Shown here piece by piece: positions 17,486-26,657 of a stretch of 64,000 nt of DNA. A program made the translations under genes and the position numbers. The stretch covers positions 1 through 64,000 of the forward strand of contig NZ_SGXJ01000003.1 of NCBI RefSeq assembly GCF_004216905.1, written 5' to 3'. Under the pieces are notes generated by a model. It did no database searches. It was not told where the DNA came from and saw only the letters and a list, made by a program, of their open reading frames with translations. Within the stretch, counting starts at the first letter, position 1. Every line of letters begins with the position of its first letter. The DNA comes from Kribbella sp. VKM Ac-2569 (GTDB taxonomy: Bacteria > Actinomycetota > Actinomycetes > Propionibacteriales > Kribbellaceae).

Positions 17486-20400
17486 ATGTTCAAGCGTATC
17501 GCAATAGTGAACCGGGGTGAAGCCGCGATGCGGCTCATCAACGCGGTCCGCGAAGTCAACGCCGAAGGCGGTGACCCGATCGAGACCGTGGCCTTGTTCA
17601 CCGACGGCGAGCGGACGGCGACCTTCGTGCGCGCGGCGGACATCACGTACCCGCTCGGCCCGGCGTCGGCCCGGCCGTACCTGGACCTGGCGGTCCTGGA
17701 GCGCGCGCTCCGCGAGACCGGGGCGGACGCCGCCTGGGTCGGCTGGGGGTTCGTCGCCGAGGATCCGGCGTTCGCGGAGCTGTGCGACCGGATCGGCGTG
17801 ACCTTCATCGGCCCGTCGGCGGAGGCGATGCGCAAGCTCGGCGACAAGATCGGCTCGAAGCTGATCGCCGAGGAGGTCGGCGTACCGGTCGCGCCGTGGA
17901 GCCGCGGAGCGGTCGAGTCGCTGGACGCGGCGCTCGCGGCGGCCGAGCGGATCGGGTACCCGTTGATGCTCAAGGCAACGGCCGGCGGCGGTGGCCGCGG
18001 CATCCGGGTGGTCCGTTCCGCGGACGAGCTCTCCGACGCGTACGCGCGGACCAGTGACGAGGCGGCCCGTGCGTTCGGCAGCGGCGTGGTGTTCCTGGAG
18101 CGCCTCGTCACCGGCGCGCGGCACGTCGAGGTCCAGGTGATCGCGGACGGCGAAGGTACAGCGTGGGCGCTCGGCGTCCGGGACTGCTCGGTGCAGCGCC
18201 GCAACCAGAAGGTGATCGAGGAGTCCGCGTCACCGCTGCTGTCCGCGTCCCAGGTCGACGACCTGAAGGCGTCGGCCGAGCGGCTGGCGATCGCGGTCGG
18301 GTACCGGGGCGCCGCGACGGTCGAGTTCCTGTACCACCCGGGGGAGAAGTCGTTCGCGTTCCTCGAGGTGAACACCCGGCTCCAGGTCGAGCACCCGATC
18401 ACCGAGCTGACCACCGGGTTCGACCTGGTGAAGGCCCAGCTGCACGTCGCGTCCGGCGGCCGCTTGGAGGGCGCGCGGCCGATCGAGAGCGGCCACGCGG
18501 TCGAGGCCCGCCTGAACGCCGAGGACCCGGACCGCGACTTCGCGCCGTCGCCCGGGCGGATCGTCGTACTCGACCTGCCCGCAGGGCCTGGCATCCGGGT
18601 CGACACCGGCGTGAGCGCGGGGGACAGCATCCCGGCGGACTTCGACTCGATGATCGCGAAGATCATTGGGTACGGACGGACGCGCGAGGAGGCGCTCGCG
18701 CGGCTGCGACGCGCGATGCAGGCCACGACCGTCCTGATCGAGGGCGGCGCGACCAACAAGAGCTTCATCCTCGAGCTGCTCGACCAGCCCGAGGTGATCG
18801 ACGGCAGTGCCGACACCGGCTGGATCGACCGCGTGCGCGGTGAGGGCCGTCTGGTCTCGCACCGGCACTCCGGCATCGCCCTGGTCGCGGCCGCGATCGA
18901 GGGGTACGAGGACGCCGAGCAGGTCGAGCGCACCCGGTTGTACGAGACCGCGCACGGCGGCCGCCCACAGGTCCAGCACGAGGTCGGTCGCGCGATCGAC
19001 CTGAAGCTGCGCGGCGCGAGCTACCGGGTGACGGTGGCGCGGATCGGTCCAGAGCGGTTCCGGGTCGGCGTCGGCAACGGCAACGACCACCTCAAGGTGG
19101 TGGACGCCGAGCTGGAGCGGCTGGACGAGTACAGGAGCCGGCTGGTCGTCGGCGGGCAGCGGTTCCGCCTGGTGACCGCGACCCACGGCCCAGTGCATCT
19201 GGTCGAGGTCGACGGCGTCACCCACCGCGTGAGTCGTGACGAGGGCGGCGTACTGCGTTCGCCCGCGCCGGCGCTCGTGGTGGCGACGCCGGTGCAGACC
19301 GGTGCCGAGATCGAGGCCGGCGCTCCGGTGCTGGTGCTCGAGAGCATGAAGATGGAGACGGTGCTGTATGCGCCGTTCAAGGCGACCGTGAAGGAGCTGC
19401 TGGTCTCGACCGGCAGCCAGGTGGAGACGGGCGCACCCCTGCTCCGGCTGGAGCCGGTGGCGGACGACTCGGCCGCGGAGGAGGCCGCTCCGGTGCAGAA
19501 CGGCGTACAGCTGGATCTGCCGAACGGGTCCGGGGAGAAGTCGGCGGCCGAGCGGCTGGAGCGCGGGCTGGACGATCTGCGGAGCATGCTGCTCGGGTTC
19601 GACATCGACCCGCAGGACGAGGGCGGCATGCTGGCCGATTACCTCGCCGCACGGTCCGAGCTCGCTCATCAGCGTTCCGGGCCGCCGATCGGTCTGGAGA
19701 TCGAGCTGCTGACGGTGTTCGCGGACTTCGCCGAGCTGAGCCGCAACCGGCCGGCCGGGACGGACACCACCCTCGAGAACCGCGTGCACAGCCCGCGCGA
19801 GTACTTCTACACCTACCTGCAGAGCCTGGATCCGGATCGCGGCGCCCTGCCGGGCGAGTTCCAGGCCCGGCTGACGCGCGTGCTGAGCCACTACGGGGTG
19901 ACCGGGCTGGAGCGGAGCCCCGAGCTGGAGGAGGCGGTCTTCCGGATCTTCCTGGCGCAGCAGCGCTCGAGTCCCGACGTAGTGCTGGTGACGTCCGTGC
20001 TGCAGCGGTGGATCGCCGAGCCGCTGCCGGAGGCGCCGCTGGACGAGTGCGTGCACGAACTGCTGGACCGGCTGGTGCTGGCCACGCAGCTGCGGTTCCC
20101 GGTCGTCGGCGACCTGGCCCGGAGCGTGCGGTTCCGGTGGTTCGACCAGCCGCAGGTCGACGCCGAGCGGGCGTCGATCATCGCGGGCGTGGGCGACGAG
20201 GTCGCCGACCTCGCGACGCACCCGGACTCGCCGGAGCGGCAGCGGCGCATCGACGCGCTGGCCGCGATCCCGGAGCCGATCGTCCGGTTCCTGGCCCAGC
20301 GGCTGGAGGGCGGCTGGGGCGAGCGCGAGCCGATGCTCGAGGTGCTCGTCCGGCGGCACTACCGCGAGTACGAGCTGCACGACCTGCGCGAGTTCGCGGT

Positions 20401-23002
20401 CGACGGGCGGCCGTTCGCGACCGCCGACTACTCGATCGACGACCGCCCGAGCCACCTCGTCACGACGGTCGGGACGGTCGCCGAGCTGGCTGACCAGGAC
20501 AGCGGCCTGTCACGCGCGCTGACCGATCGGATCGACGCCCGTACGGCGGGCCACGAGGCCGTCGTCGAGCTCTACCTGTACGGCCCGGACCTGCCCGATT
20601 CGCAGCAGGACGCCGCGGACCTGTACCGCCGGATGGTCGCCGACCTGCCGGTCGCCCAGCGGGTACGCCGGATCTCGGTCGCGGTCGCCCCGGGACAGGG
20701 CCGACCGGTCTCGTACTTCACGTACCGCCCGGCCGGCGGGTCGATGACCGAGGACGACAACGTCCGCGGCGTGCACCCGATGGTCGGCCGCCGCCTGAAC
20801 CTCTGGCGGCTGCGCGACTTCCGCATCACCCGCCTCGACGCGCCGGAGGACGTGCTCCTCTACTACTGCGTCGCCCGCGACAACGAGGCCGACCGACGGC
20901 TCGTCGCGCTGGCACAGGTCCGCCAGTTCGTCGTGGCCCGCGACGAGGACGGACAGGTCACGTCCCTGCCGCACGCGGAGCGCGCGATCGCGAACTGCCT
21001 GGAGGCGATCCGCCGGGCCCGGACCGCCCGCGGTGCGGCCGGCGCCAAGCTGGACATGAACCACGTCTGGGTGCAGATCTGGCCGGTGGTCGACGTCCAG
21101 GTCGACGAGGTGACCGCGCTGCAGCGCAACATCGCCCCGATGACCGCGGGCGCCGGGATCGAGGAGGTCCTGGTGCAAGGCGACGTGGTCGCGCCGGACG
21201 GCTCGATCAACCCGGTCGCGGCCCGGTTCTACTACCAGCACGGCGCCGGCGTCGTGACGTCGATCGAGCAGCCGCCGACCGGGCGGTTGCTGCCGCTCGA
21301 CGACTACGCGCAGAAGGTGCAGCGGTCCCGGCGGCGGAACACGATCTACCCGTACGAGGTCAGCGGCATGGTCGCCGGTCAAGGCGGCTCGTTCGTCGAG
21401 CACGACCTCGACGACGCCGGCCACCTGGTCCCGGTCGAGCGGGCGAAGGGCCTGAACAAGGCCGGCATCATCGTCGGCATCGTCACCACGCCGACCACGC
21501 GGTACCCCGACGGCGTCACCCGGGTCGCGATGAGCGGCGACCCGACGATGGCGCTCGGTGCGGTGGCCGAGGCGGAGTGCTCACGGATCATCGCGGCCCT
21601 CGACCTGGCCGAGCAAATGAGGGTGCCGGTCGAGTGGTACTCGCTGTCCGCGGGCGCCCGGATCTCGATGGACTCCGGCACCGAGAACATGGACTGGGTC
21701 GCGAAGGCGCTGAAGCGGATCGTCGAGTTCACCCAGGCCGGCGGCGAGATCAACGTCGTGGTCGCGGGGATCAACGTCGGCGCGCAGCCGTACTGGAACG
21801 CCGAGGCGACGATGCTGATGCACACCAAGGGCATCCTGGTGATGACGCCGGACAGCGCGATGGTGCTGACCGGCAAGCAAACGCTGGACTTCTCCGGCAG
21901 CGTGTCGGCCGAGGACAACTTCGGCATCGGCGGCTACGACCGGGTGATGGGCCCGAACGGGCAGGCGCAGTACTGGGCTCCGGACCTGAAGGGCGCCCGG
22001 GACGTGCTGATGACGTACTACGACCACACGTACGTCGCACCGGGGGAGAGCGGTCCCCGGCGGGCTCTCACGAACGACCCGGCCGACCGGGACGTCACGC
22101 CGTACCCGCACGACGTCGCGGGCAGCGACTTCAAGACGATCGGCGAGATCTTCTCGGCGGCGACGAACCCGGACCGGAAGAAGGCGTTCGACATCCGCAC
22201 GCTCATGCGGGCCGTCACCGACCAGGACCACCCGGTGCTGGAGCGCTGGGCCGGGATGGCCGACGCCGACACCGCGGTCGTGCAGGACGCGCGGCTCGGC
22301 GGGTTCCCGGTGTGTCTGGTCGGGATCGAGTCGCGGTCGGTGCCGCGGCGCGGCTTCCCGCCCACCGACGGGCCGGACACGTACACCGCCGGCACGCTGT
22401 TCCCGCGGTCGTCGAAGAAGGTCGCGCGGGCGATCAACTCGGCCAGCGGGAACCGGCCGCTGGTGGTGCTGGCGAATCTGTCCGGGTTCGACGGGTCACC
22501 GGACTCGATGCGGAACCTGCAGCTCGAGTACGGCGCCGAGATCGGGCGCGCGATCGTGAACTTCCGCGGGCCGATCGTCTTCTGCGTCGTCTCGCGCTAC
22601 CACGGCGGCGCGTTCGTGGTGTTCTCGAAGTCGCTGAACCCGTCGATGACGGTGCTCGCGGTGGAGGGATCGTTCGCCTCGGTGCTCGGCGGCGCGCCGG
22701 CCGCAGCGGTGGTGTTCGCGGCCGAGGTGGACGCGCGGACCGCCGCGGATCCGCGGGTTGCGTCGCTGGCCGAGCGGGTCGGCGAGGCCGCCGGCGCGGA
22801 ACGGGCGGCGCTGGCCACGGAGCTCGCGGACGTGCGAACCGTCGTACGGGCAGAGAAACTGGGCGAGGTCGCGACCGAGTTCGACCGGGTGCACAGCATC
22901 GAGCGGGCCCGCGAGGTCGGGTCCGTCGACGCGGTGATCAGTGCCCGCGAACTGCGTCCGAAGTTGATCGAGGCAATCAATGCCGGGGTACCGGGAGTGT
23001 GA
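17486..23002 (+). CDS. Single-chain acyl-CoA carboxylase (biotin carboxylase-BCCP-central-carboxyltransferase)
   Basis: An 1838-residue biotin enzyme predicted to make malonyl-CoA or a related acyl-malonyl-CoA. Domains in order: biotin carboxylase (1-450; RIAIVNRGEAAMRL, ATP loop GGGGRG near 166, EVNTRLQVEHPITE); BT and BCCP (about 490-670), with the biotinylated Lys622 in ESMKMET; a roughly 600-residue helical middle region with GVHPMVGRRLNLWRL, like the central domain of eukaryotic ACC; then a fused carboxyltransferase (about 1250-1838) with GGAFVVFSKSLNP. Most actinobacterial carboxylases are split into alpha and beta chains, so this layout is unusual. ATG at 17486 follows GGAGG by six bases. 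It stands alone on a long divergent promoter region. Confidence 0.92.
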   Translation: MFKRIAIVNRGEAAMRLINAVREVNAEGGDPIETVALFTDGERTATFVRAADITYPLGPASARPYLDLAVLERALRETGADAAWVGWGFVAEDPAFAELCDRIGVTFIGPSAEAMRKLGDKIGSKLIAEEVGVPVAPWSRGAVESLDAALAAAERIGYPLMLKATAGGGGRGIRVVRSADELSDAYARTSDEAARAFGSGVVFLERLVTGARHVEVQVIADGEGTAWALGVRDCSVQRRNQKVIEESASPLLSASQVDDLKASAERLAIAVGYRGAATVEFLYHPGEKSFAFLEVNTRLQVEHPITELTTGFDLVKAQLHVASGGRLEGARPIESGHAVEARLNAEDPDRDFAPSPGRIVVLDLPAGPGIRVDTGVSAGDSIPADFDSMIAKIIGYGRTREEALARLRRAMQATTVLIEGGATNKSFILELLDQPEVIDGSADTGWIDRVRGEGRLVSHRHSGIALVAAAIEGYEDAEQVERTRLYETAHGGRPQVQHEVGRAIDLKLRGASYRVTVARIGPERFRVGVGNGNDHLKVVDAELERLDEYRSRLVVGGQRFRLVTATHGPVHLVEVDGVTHRVSRDEGGVLRSPAPALVVATPVQTGAEIEAGAPVLVLESMKMETVLYAPFKATVKELLVSTGSQVETGAPLLRLEPVADDSAAEEAAPVQNGVQLDLPNGSGEKSAAERLERGLDDLRSMLLGFDIDPQDEGGMLADYLAARSELAHQRSGPPIGLEIELLTVFADFAELSRNRPAGTDTTLENRVHSPREYFYTYLQSLDPDRGALPGEFQARLTRVLSHYGVTGLERSPELEEAVFRIFLAQQRSSPDVVLVTSVLQRWIAEPLPEAPLDECVHELLDRLVLATQLRFPVVGDLARSVRFRWFDQPQVDAERASIIAGVGDEVADLATHPDSPERQRRIDALAAIPEPIVRFLAQRLEGGWGEREPMLEVLVRRHYREYELHDLREFAVDGRPFATADYSIDDRPSHLVTTVGTVAELADQDSGLSRALTDRIDARTAGHEAVVELYLYGPDLPDSQQDAADLYRRMVADLPVAQRVRRISVAVAPGQGRPVSYFTYRPAGGSMTEDDNVRGVHPMVGRRLNLWRLRDFRITRLDAPEDVLLYYCVARDNEADRRLVALAQVRQFVVARDEDGQVTSLPHAERAIANCLEAIRRARTARGAAGAKLDMNHVWVQIWPVVDVQVDEVTALQRNIAPMTAGAGIEEVLVQGDVVAPDGSINPVAARFYYQHGAGVVTSIEQPPTGRLLPLDDYAQKVQRSRRRNTIYPYEVSGMVAGQGGSFVEHDLDDAGHLVPVERAKGLNKAGIIVGIVTTPTTRYPDGVTRVAMSGDPTMALGAVAEAECSRIIAALDLAEQMRVPVEWYSLSAGARISMDSGTENMDWVAKALKRIVEFTQAGGEINVVVAGINVGAQPYWNAEATMLMHTKGILVMTPDSAMVLTGKQTLDFSGSVSAEDNFGIGGYDRVMGPNGQAQYWAPDLKGARDVLMTYYDHTYVAPGESGPRRALTNDPADRDVTPYPHDVAGSDFKTIGEIFSAATNPDRKKAFDIRTLMRAVTDQDHPVLERWAGMADADTAVVQDARLGGFPVCLVGIESRSVPRRGFPPTDGPDTYTAGTLFPRSSKKVARAINSASGNRPLVVLANLSGFDGSPDSMRNLQLEYGAEIGRAIVNFRGPIVFCVVSRYHGGAFVVFSKSLNPSMTVLAVEGSFASVLGGAPAAAVVFAAEVDARTAADPRVASLAERVGEAAGAERAALATELADVRTVVRAEKLGEVATEFDRVHSIERAREVGSVDAVISARELRPKLIEAINAGVPGV

Positions 23003-23023
23003 TCTCTCGCCTACTCTGGATGA

Positions 23024-25144
23024 GTGCGTACCGACAGGGGCGGTCGCAGTTGGGCTCGGTCGTTGATCACGTTCATCGGCGTGAGCGCGCTTTCCGGTGC
23101 GCTGGCGGCGGGGCTCGCGGTCCCGTTCGCCGGCTTCGCCGGACGTGGCGCGGCTGAGGTCGCGGACTCCGTTCAGAGCCTGCCGCGGGAGCTCGACATC
23201 GATCCGGTGGCCGTCCGCAGCCGCATCCTGGCGGCGGACGGCACCCTGGTCGCGACGCTGTACGAGCAGAACCGCGTGCCGGTGCCGCTGACTGCGGTCA
23301 GCCCGATCATGCGCAAGGCGATCGTGGCGATCGAGGACTCCCGGTTCTACGACCACGGCGCGCTCGACCTGAAGGGCACGCTGCGCGCGATGGTGCGCAA
23401 CCAGACCGAGGGCGAAGTGCAGCAGGGCGGATCCAGCATCACCCAGCAGTACGTGAAGATGAGCCTGGTCGAGAAGGCGCGCACCGCGGCCGAGCGGCAG
23501 CAGGCCACCGAGGTCTCGTACGAACGCAAGATCGCCGAGCTGCGGTACGCGATCGCGATCGAGAGCCAGCTGTCCAAGGACGAGATCCTCGGGCGGTACC
23601 TGAACCTGGCGAACTTCGGCGACGGCACGTACGGAATCCAGACCGCGGCCCAGCACTACTTCCGGACCACGGCCGACAAGCTGACGCTCCCGCAGGCCGC
23701 ACTGCTGGCCGGGCTGGTGAAGAACCCGTCGGGCTACGACCCGACCAACGACCCGGTCCGCTCCAAGGCTCGTCGCGACGTGGTGATCAAGCGGATGCTC
23801 GAACTCGGCGTGATCACGGTGGGCCAGGCGAACCAGGCGCTCCGGACACCGGTGATCGACCTGGCGAAGGTCGAGCCGGTGCCGAACGGGTGTGCCAACT
23901 CGCGGTACCCGTTCTACTGCGACTACGTGGTCTCCAAGCTGCTCGCCAACCCGGCGCTCGGCGCGACCGTCAAGGACCGCGACCACTACCTGAAGACCGG
24001 CGGCCTGCTGATCCGGACCTCGATCGACCCGAAGATCCAGGCCGCGGCGCAGGTGTCGATCGACAAGCACACCAAGCGCAACGACTCCGCGATCGCCGCG
24101 ATCAGCGTCGTCGAGCCCGGCACCGGCCTGGTGAAGGCGATGGTGCAGAGCCGCCCGTACGGCAACGGGCGCTTTCACACGAACTACAACTACAACGTCG
24201 AGAAGTCGTACGCCGGCGGGTACGGCGGGTTCCAGAACGGCTCGACGATGAAGGCGTTCACGATCGCGGCGGCGCTGTCCAGGGGCATCCCGATGGACTA
24301 CCGGATCAACTCGCCGGACCAGATCGACCTGCGCAGCAAGAAGTTCCGGACCTGCAAGGGCTGGACGCGCGACCCGACGTACCAGCCGCAGAACTCGACG
24401 CGCAGCGGCAACCTGACGATGGTCGAGGCCGCGCGGTACTCGACGAACACCTACTTCCTGCAGCTGTCGCAGCGGACCGGGCTGTGCTCGATCGCGACGA
24501 TCGCGGCCAAGCTCGGGATGTACAACGCGCAGACGCTGCAGCCGCTCGATCAGGTGATCTCGATGACGCTCGGGGTCGGGTACGTGACGCCGCTGATGCT
24601 GTCGAACGCCTACGCGACGTTCGCGGCGCGCGGGAAGTACTGCGAGACGCTGGTCGTCACGTCGGTGCGGGACAAGTCCGGGCGTCCGGTCCCCGGTCCC
24701 GGATTCAACTGCAAGCAGGTCCTCCCGCGGGCGGTCGCCGACGGCGTGAACCGGGTGCTGAGCGCGGTGATGATGCCGGGCGGGACCGGCGGCCGGCTGC
24801 GCTTCGGCACCCGCGACATGGCGGGCAAGACCGGAACGATCCAGCAGAACCTGGCCGTCTGGTACGCCGGTTACACCCCGAACCTGGCCGCCGCCGCGGT
24901 GGTCGCGGACGCGAACCTGCCGTACACGAACCTGATGTACCGGCACACGCTGAACGGCAAGGACATCGCCGACCCGACCGGCTCCGGCACCGCCGGCCCG
25001 CTCTGGCAGACCGCGATGCAGGGCGCCCTCCGCGGGCTCCCGGTCGAACGCTTCGTCGCGCCGCCGAAGAAGCTGATCGGCGACCCGAACCCGAAGCCGG
25101 CCGAGCCCGAGAAGAAACCGGCGCCCAAGCCGAAGCCGCGCTAA
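23024..25144 (+). CDS. Penicillin-binding protein, bifunctional transglycosylase/transpeptidase (class A)
   Basis: A 706-residue cell-wall synthase. It has an N-terminal membrane anchor (about 12-38) and a GT51 glycosyltransferase domain (about 60-240; catalytic Glu in AIEDSRFYDHGALD, then QGGSSITQQYVK). The penicillin-binding transpeptidase domain spans about 340-660, with SxxK in GSTMKAFT, SxN in YSTNTYF and KTG in MAGKTGTIQ. The Pro/Lys-rich tail is typical of actinobacterial class A PBPs. The GTG start lies 21 bases after the carboxylase stop, and a TACTCT about ten bases upstream may be a -10 box. It acts outside the membrane on lipid II. Confidence 0.93.
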   Translation: MRTDRGGRSWARSLITFIGVSALSGALAAGLAVPFAGFAGRGAAEVADSVQSLPRELDIDPVAVRSRILAADGTLVATLYEQNRVPVPLTAVSPIMRKAIVAIEDSRFYDHGALDLKGTLRAMVRNQTEGEVQQGGSSITQQYVKMSLVEKARTAAERQQATEVSYERKIAELRYAIAIESQLSKDEILGRYLNLANFGDGTYGIQTAAQHYFRTTADKLTLPQAALLAGLVKNPSGYDPTNDPVRSKARRDVVIKRMLELGVITVGQANQALRTPVIDLAKVEPVPNGCANSRYPFYCDYVVSKLLANPALGATVKDRDHYLKTGGLLIRTSIDPKIQAAAQVSIDKHTKRNDSAIAAISVVEPGTGLVKAMVQSRPYGNGRFHTNYNYNVEKSYAGGYGGFQNGSTMKAFTIAAALSRGIPMDYRINSPDQIDLRSKKFRTCKGWTRDPTYQPQNSTRSGNLTMVEAARYSTNTYFLQLSQRTGLCSIATIAAKLGMYNAQTLQPLDQVISMTLGVGYVTPLMLSNAYATFAARGKYCETLVVTSVRDKSGRPVPGPGFNCKQVLPRAVADGVNRVLSAVMMPGGTGGRLRFGTRDMAGKTGTIQQNLAVWYAGYTPNLAAAAVVADANLPYTNLMYRHTLNGKDIADPTGSGTAGPLWQTAMQGALRGLPVERFVAPPKKLIGDPNPKPAEPEKKPAPKPKPR

Positions 25145-25476
25145 AGGGGCCTGAGGTCCGTTCCCGGAACCCAGGTGATCTGCCCGTCCTCGTCGCGGAA
25201 CCGCCCCAGCCAGACCCCCTTGTCACGGATCCAGACGTCCAGCTTGCCGGTCGACCAGGTCGCCCGCTGCACCTGCTGGGCAGGATCGACGTGCCGTACG
25301 GCGTCCGCGGCCCGAGGACCGTGGGCGTCGTACTGCACGTCGAGATCGGCGGCGAGCTCGCGCGCCTGCCCCTCGTCGTCGATCCCTGTTGCACGCCACC
25401 CGTTGACCGCACCGTCCCAGACGCCGAACCTGTTGGATCCGTCGTCGGACGGCCGAACCGTGAACCGACCAAGCAT
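25141..25476 (-). CDS. Small hypothetical protein under a LexA box
   Basis: A 111-residue protein not recognised as a known family. It has a predicted small beta-rich body with several Trp (VWDGAVNGWRATG, LDVWIRDKGVWLGRF, ITWVPGTDL), no membrane segment and no signal peptide, and is acidic overall. Its 3' end overlaps the PBP stop by four bases. The notable point is its promoter: a perfect actinobacterial LexA half-site pair lies about 20 bases upstream of the ATG, so it is likely DNA-damage induced. Function unknown; a repair or cell-division-checkpoint role would be inference from regulation only. Confidence 0.7.
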   Translation of the reverse strand: MLGRFTVRPSDDGSNRFGVWDGAVNGWRATGIDDEGQARELAADLDVQYDAHGPRAADAVRHVDPAQQVQRATWSTGKLDVWIRDKGVWLGRFRDEDGQITWVPGTDLRPL

Positions 25477-25496
25477 GTTTTCAGATTACCGCTTCA

Positions 25497-25512
25497 TCGA
25501 ACATATGTTCTA
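25497..25512. promoter_or_regulatory. LexA (SOS) box
   Basis: TCGAACATATGTTCTA matches the actinobacterial SOS box TCGAAC-N4-GTTCGA at 14 of 16 positions, counting any base in the spacer. It lies 20 bases before the start of the minus-strand hypothetical gene and has the same half-sites as the box before dnaE2. Confidence 0.75.
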
Positions 25513-25566
25513 GTCTTGATCCGGGCGGGAGGTGTGTGCGATAGGCGACAGCGTCGGTCAGCGCCG

Positions 25567-25791
25567 TCAGTTGCGGTAGCGGAAGATGATCCGGCCCCGG
25601 GTCAGGTCGTAGGGGCTGAGCTCCACGAGGACGCGGTCCTCGGGGAGGATCTTGATGTAGTTCTTCCGGATCTTTCCGCTGACGTGCGCGAGGACCTTGT
25701 GCCCGTTGGTGAGTTCGACCCGGAAGTTGGCGTTGCGGAGGCACTCGACGACGGTGCCCTCGACCTCGATACCGCCTGCTGCTCTGGACAT
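25567..25791 (-). CDS. infA: Translation initiation factor IF-1 (paralogue)
   Basis: A 74-residue OB-fold IF-1. It shows [53 protein letters not shown], the almost invariant IF-1 core. It binds the 30S A-site region during initiation. It differs from the usual form at the N-terminus ([11 protein letters not shown]) and has CLRNAN where ALPNA is normal. It sits apart from the usual rpmJ-rpsM-rpsK neighbourhood and two bases downstream of a GNAT gene on the same strand, so it is probably a second, conditionally expressed copy rather than the housekeeping infA. Confidence 0.93.
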   Translation of the reverse strand: MSRAAGGIEVEGTVVECLRNANFRVELTNGHKVLAHVSGKIRKNYIKILPEDRVLVELSPYDLTRGRIIFRYRN

Positions 25792-25793
25792 CG

Positions 25794-26549
25794 TCAGACC
25801 GCCTGTCCCGGCCGGCGGACCAGTTCCAGACTGCAGCCCGTACGGCGTGCGCCGAGTCCCTCGAACAGCGCCAGTGCGGCCGTGTTGGTCTCGTCGACCT
25901 CCGCCGTGGCAGCTTCGAATCCCCAACTGTGCAAGCCGTCCAGCACGTGATCGAGCAATGCCCGGGCGATGCCGTGCCGTTGCTCGGCCGCAAGTACCGC
26001 GATCAGCCCGATGCGCGGGCGCCGGGTCATCGTGGCCACCCGGACCATCCCGACGTACCGACCGTCCCGCACCGCGACCGTGTAGTTCGACGGGTCGATC
26101 GGCCTCGTGCCGCCTTGCCAGGGCAGCACCTCCGCGGGCATCGTGTGCCAGCCGACGGTGGACTCGACCTCGTCGCGAATCGCCTGATCCAACTCACGTA
26201 GTGGAACCTCGTCGGCGGTCGTGATGGTCACCCCCGACGGCACAGTCGCGCGGGAGGGGCCGGTGGATACGACGAACTCCGATTCGCGGCGCGCTGTCGT
26301 GAATCCCGCGAGTACCCAATTGGTCAGGAGGTCGTGGTCGGTCTCGTCGACCACTGTGTACTGCGGCTGGTCAGCCACCATGGCGGCGGCGAGCCGGTTG
26401 AAGACCGTGTCGCGCCAGGTGTCGATGCTGAGGAAGGTCCGGCCGTCGAGGCGCCGCGTCGCGTGACCGCGGCCGACGACCAGGTCGTTCTCGATCGCGT
26501 GCCACTGGTTGTCGGCGACGCGAGAGATCGTGAAAGGCACAGTGTCCAT
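25794..26549 (-). CDS. GNAT-family N-acetyltransferase
   Basis: A 251-residue protein with the GNAT fold in its C-terminal half (about 120-250): [39 protein letters not shown] includes the acetyl-CoA-binding Q/RxxGxA loop, and [23 protein letters not shown] is the typical last strand. The N-terminal half resembles a degenerate second GNAT. AAAGGAAA precedes the ATG. It is two bases upstream of the IF-1 gene. Its leader carries an 18-codon ORF and a hairpin (see 26601-26657 and 26559-26584), suggesting expression controlled at the ribosome. Possible substrates are an antibiotic or a ribosomal protein; undetermined. Confidence 0.85.
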   Translation of the reverse strand: MDTVPFTISRVADNQWHAIENDLVVGRGHATRRLDGRTFLSIDTWRDTVFNRLAAAMVADQPQYTVVDETDHDLLTNWVLAGFTTARRESEFVVSTGPSRATVPSGVTITTADEVPLRELDQAIRDEVESTVGWHTMPAEVLPWQGGTRPIDPSNYTVAVRDGRYVGMVRVATMTRRPRIGLIAVLAAEQRHGIARALLDHVLDGLHSWGFEAATAEVDETNTAALALFEGLGARRTGCSLELVRRPGQAV

Positions 26550-26558
26550 AGGTGTTTC

Positions 26559-26584
26559 CTTTCGGGAGTGCTTCTCGAGGCGCT
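26559..26584 (-). promoter_or_regulatory. Hairpin between the upstream ORF and the GNAT ribosome binding site
   Basis: On the minus strand CGGGAGCGC and GCACTCCCG can form an eight-pair stem with one mismatch around an eight-base loop. It ends next to the GNAT Shine-Dalgarno. Together with the short ORF upstream it has the layout of a translational or transcriptional attenuator. Confidence 0.45.
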
Positions 26585-26600
26585 CCCGGCGACACCTACG

Positions 26601-26657
26601 TCAATCGCCCGCCCGTGACCACGGGAAGGGGAGCACCCACTGCGCTACTGCGTTCAT
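26601..26657 (-). CDS. 18-residue upstream ORF (putative leader peptide)
   Basis: The reading frame encodes MNAVAQWVLPFPWSRAGD and is preceded by GGAGGTG eight bases from the ATG, the strongest ribosome site in this region. It ends 51 bases before the GNAT start on the same strand. Two Trp and a Pro-Phe-Pro run are features that can slow ribosomes. A regulatory leader peptide is more likely than a functional product; no homologue is known to me. Confidence 0.5.
   Translation of the reverse strand: MNAVAQWVLPFPWSRAGD

Noticed and set aside
18230-20455. 741-codon minus-strand open frame inside the carboxylase gene
   Set aside because: Antisense shadow caused by GC-rich third positions; composition is dominated by Arg, Leu, Asp and Gln with no domain.
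22496-24946. 816-codon minus-strand open frame across the carboxylase end and PBP gene
   Set aside because: Antisense shadow of two clear genes; no recognisable motif.
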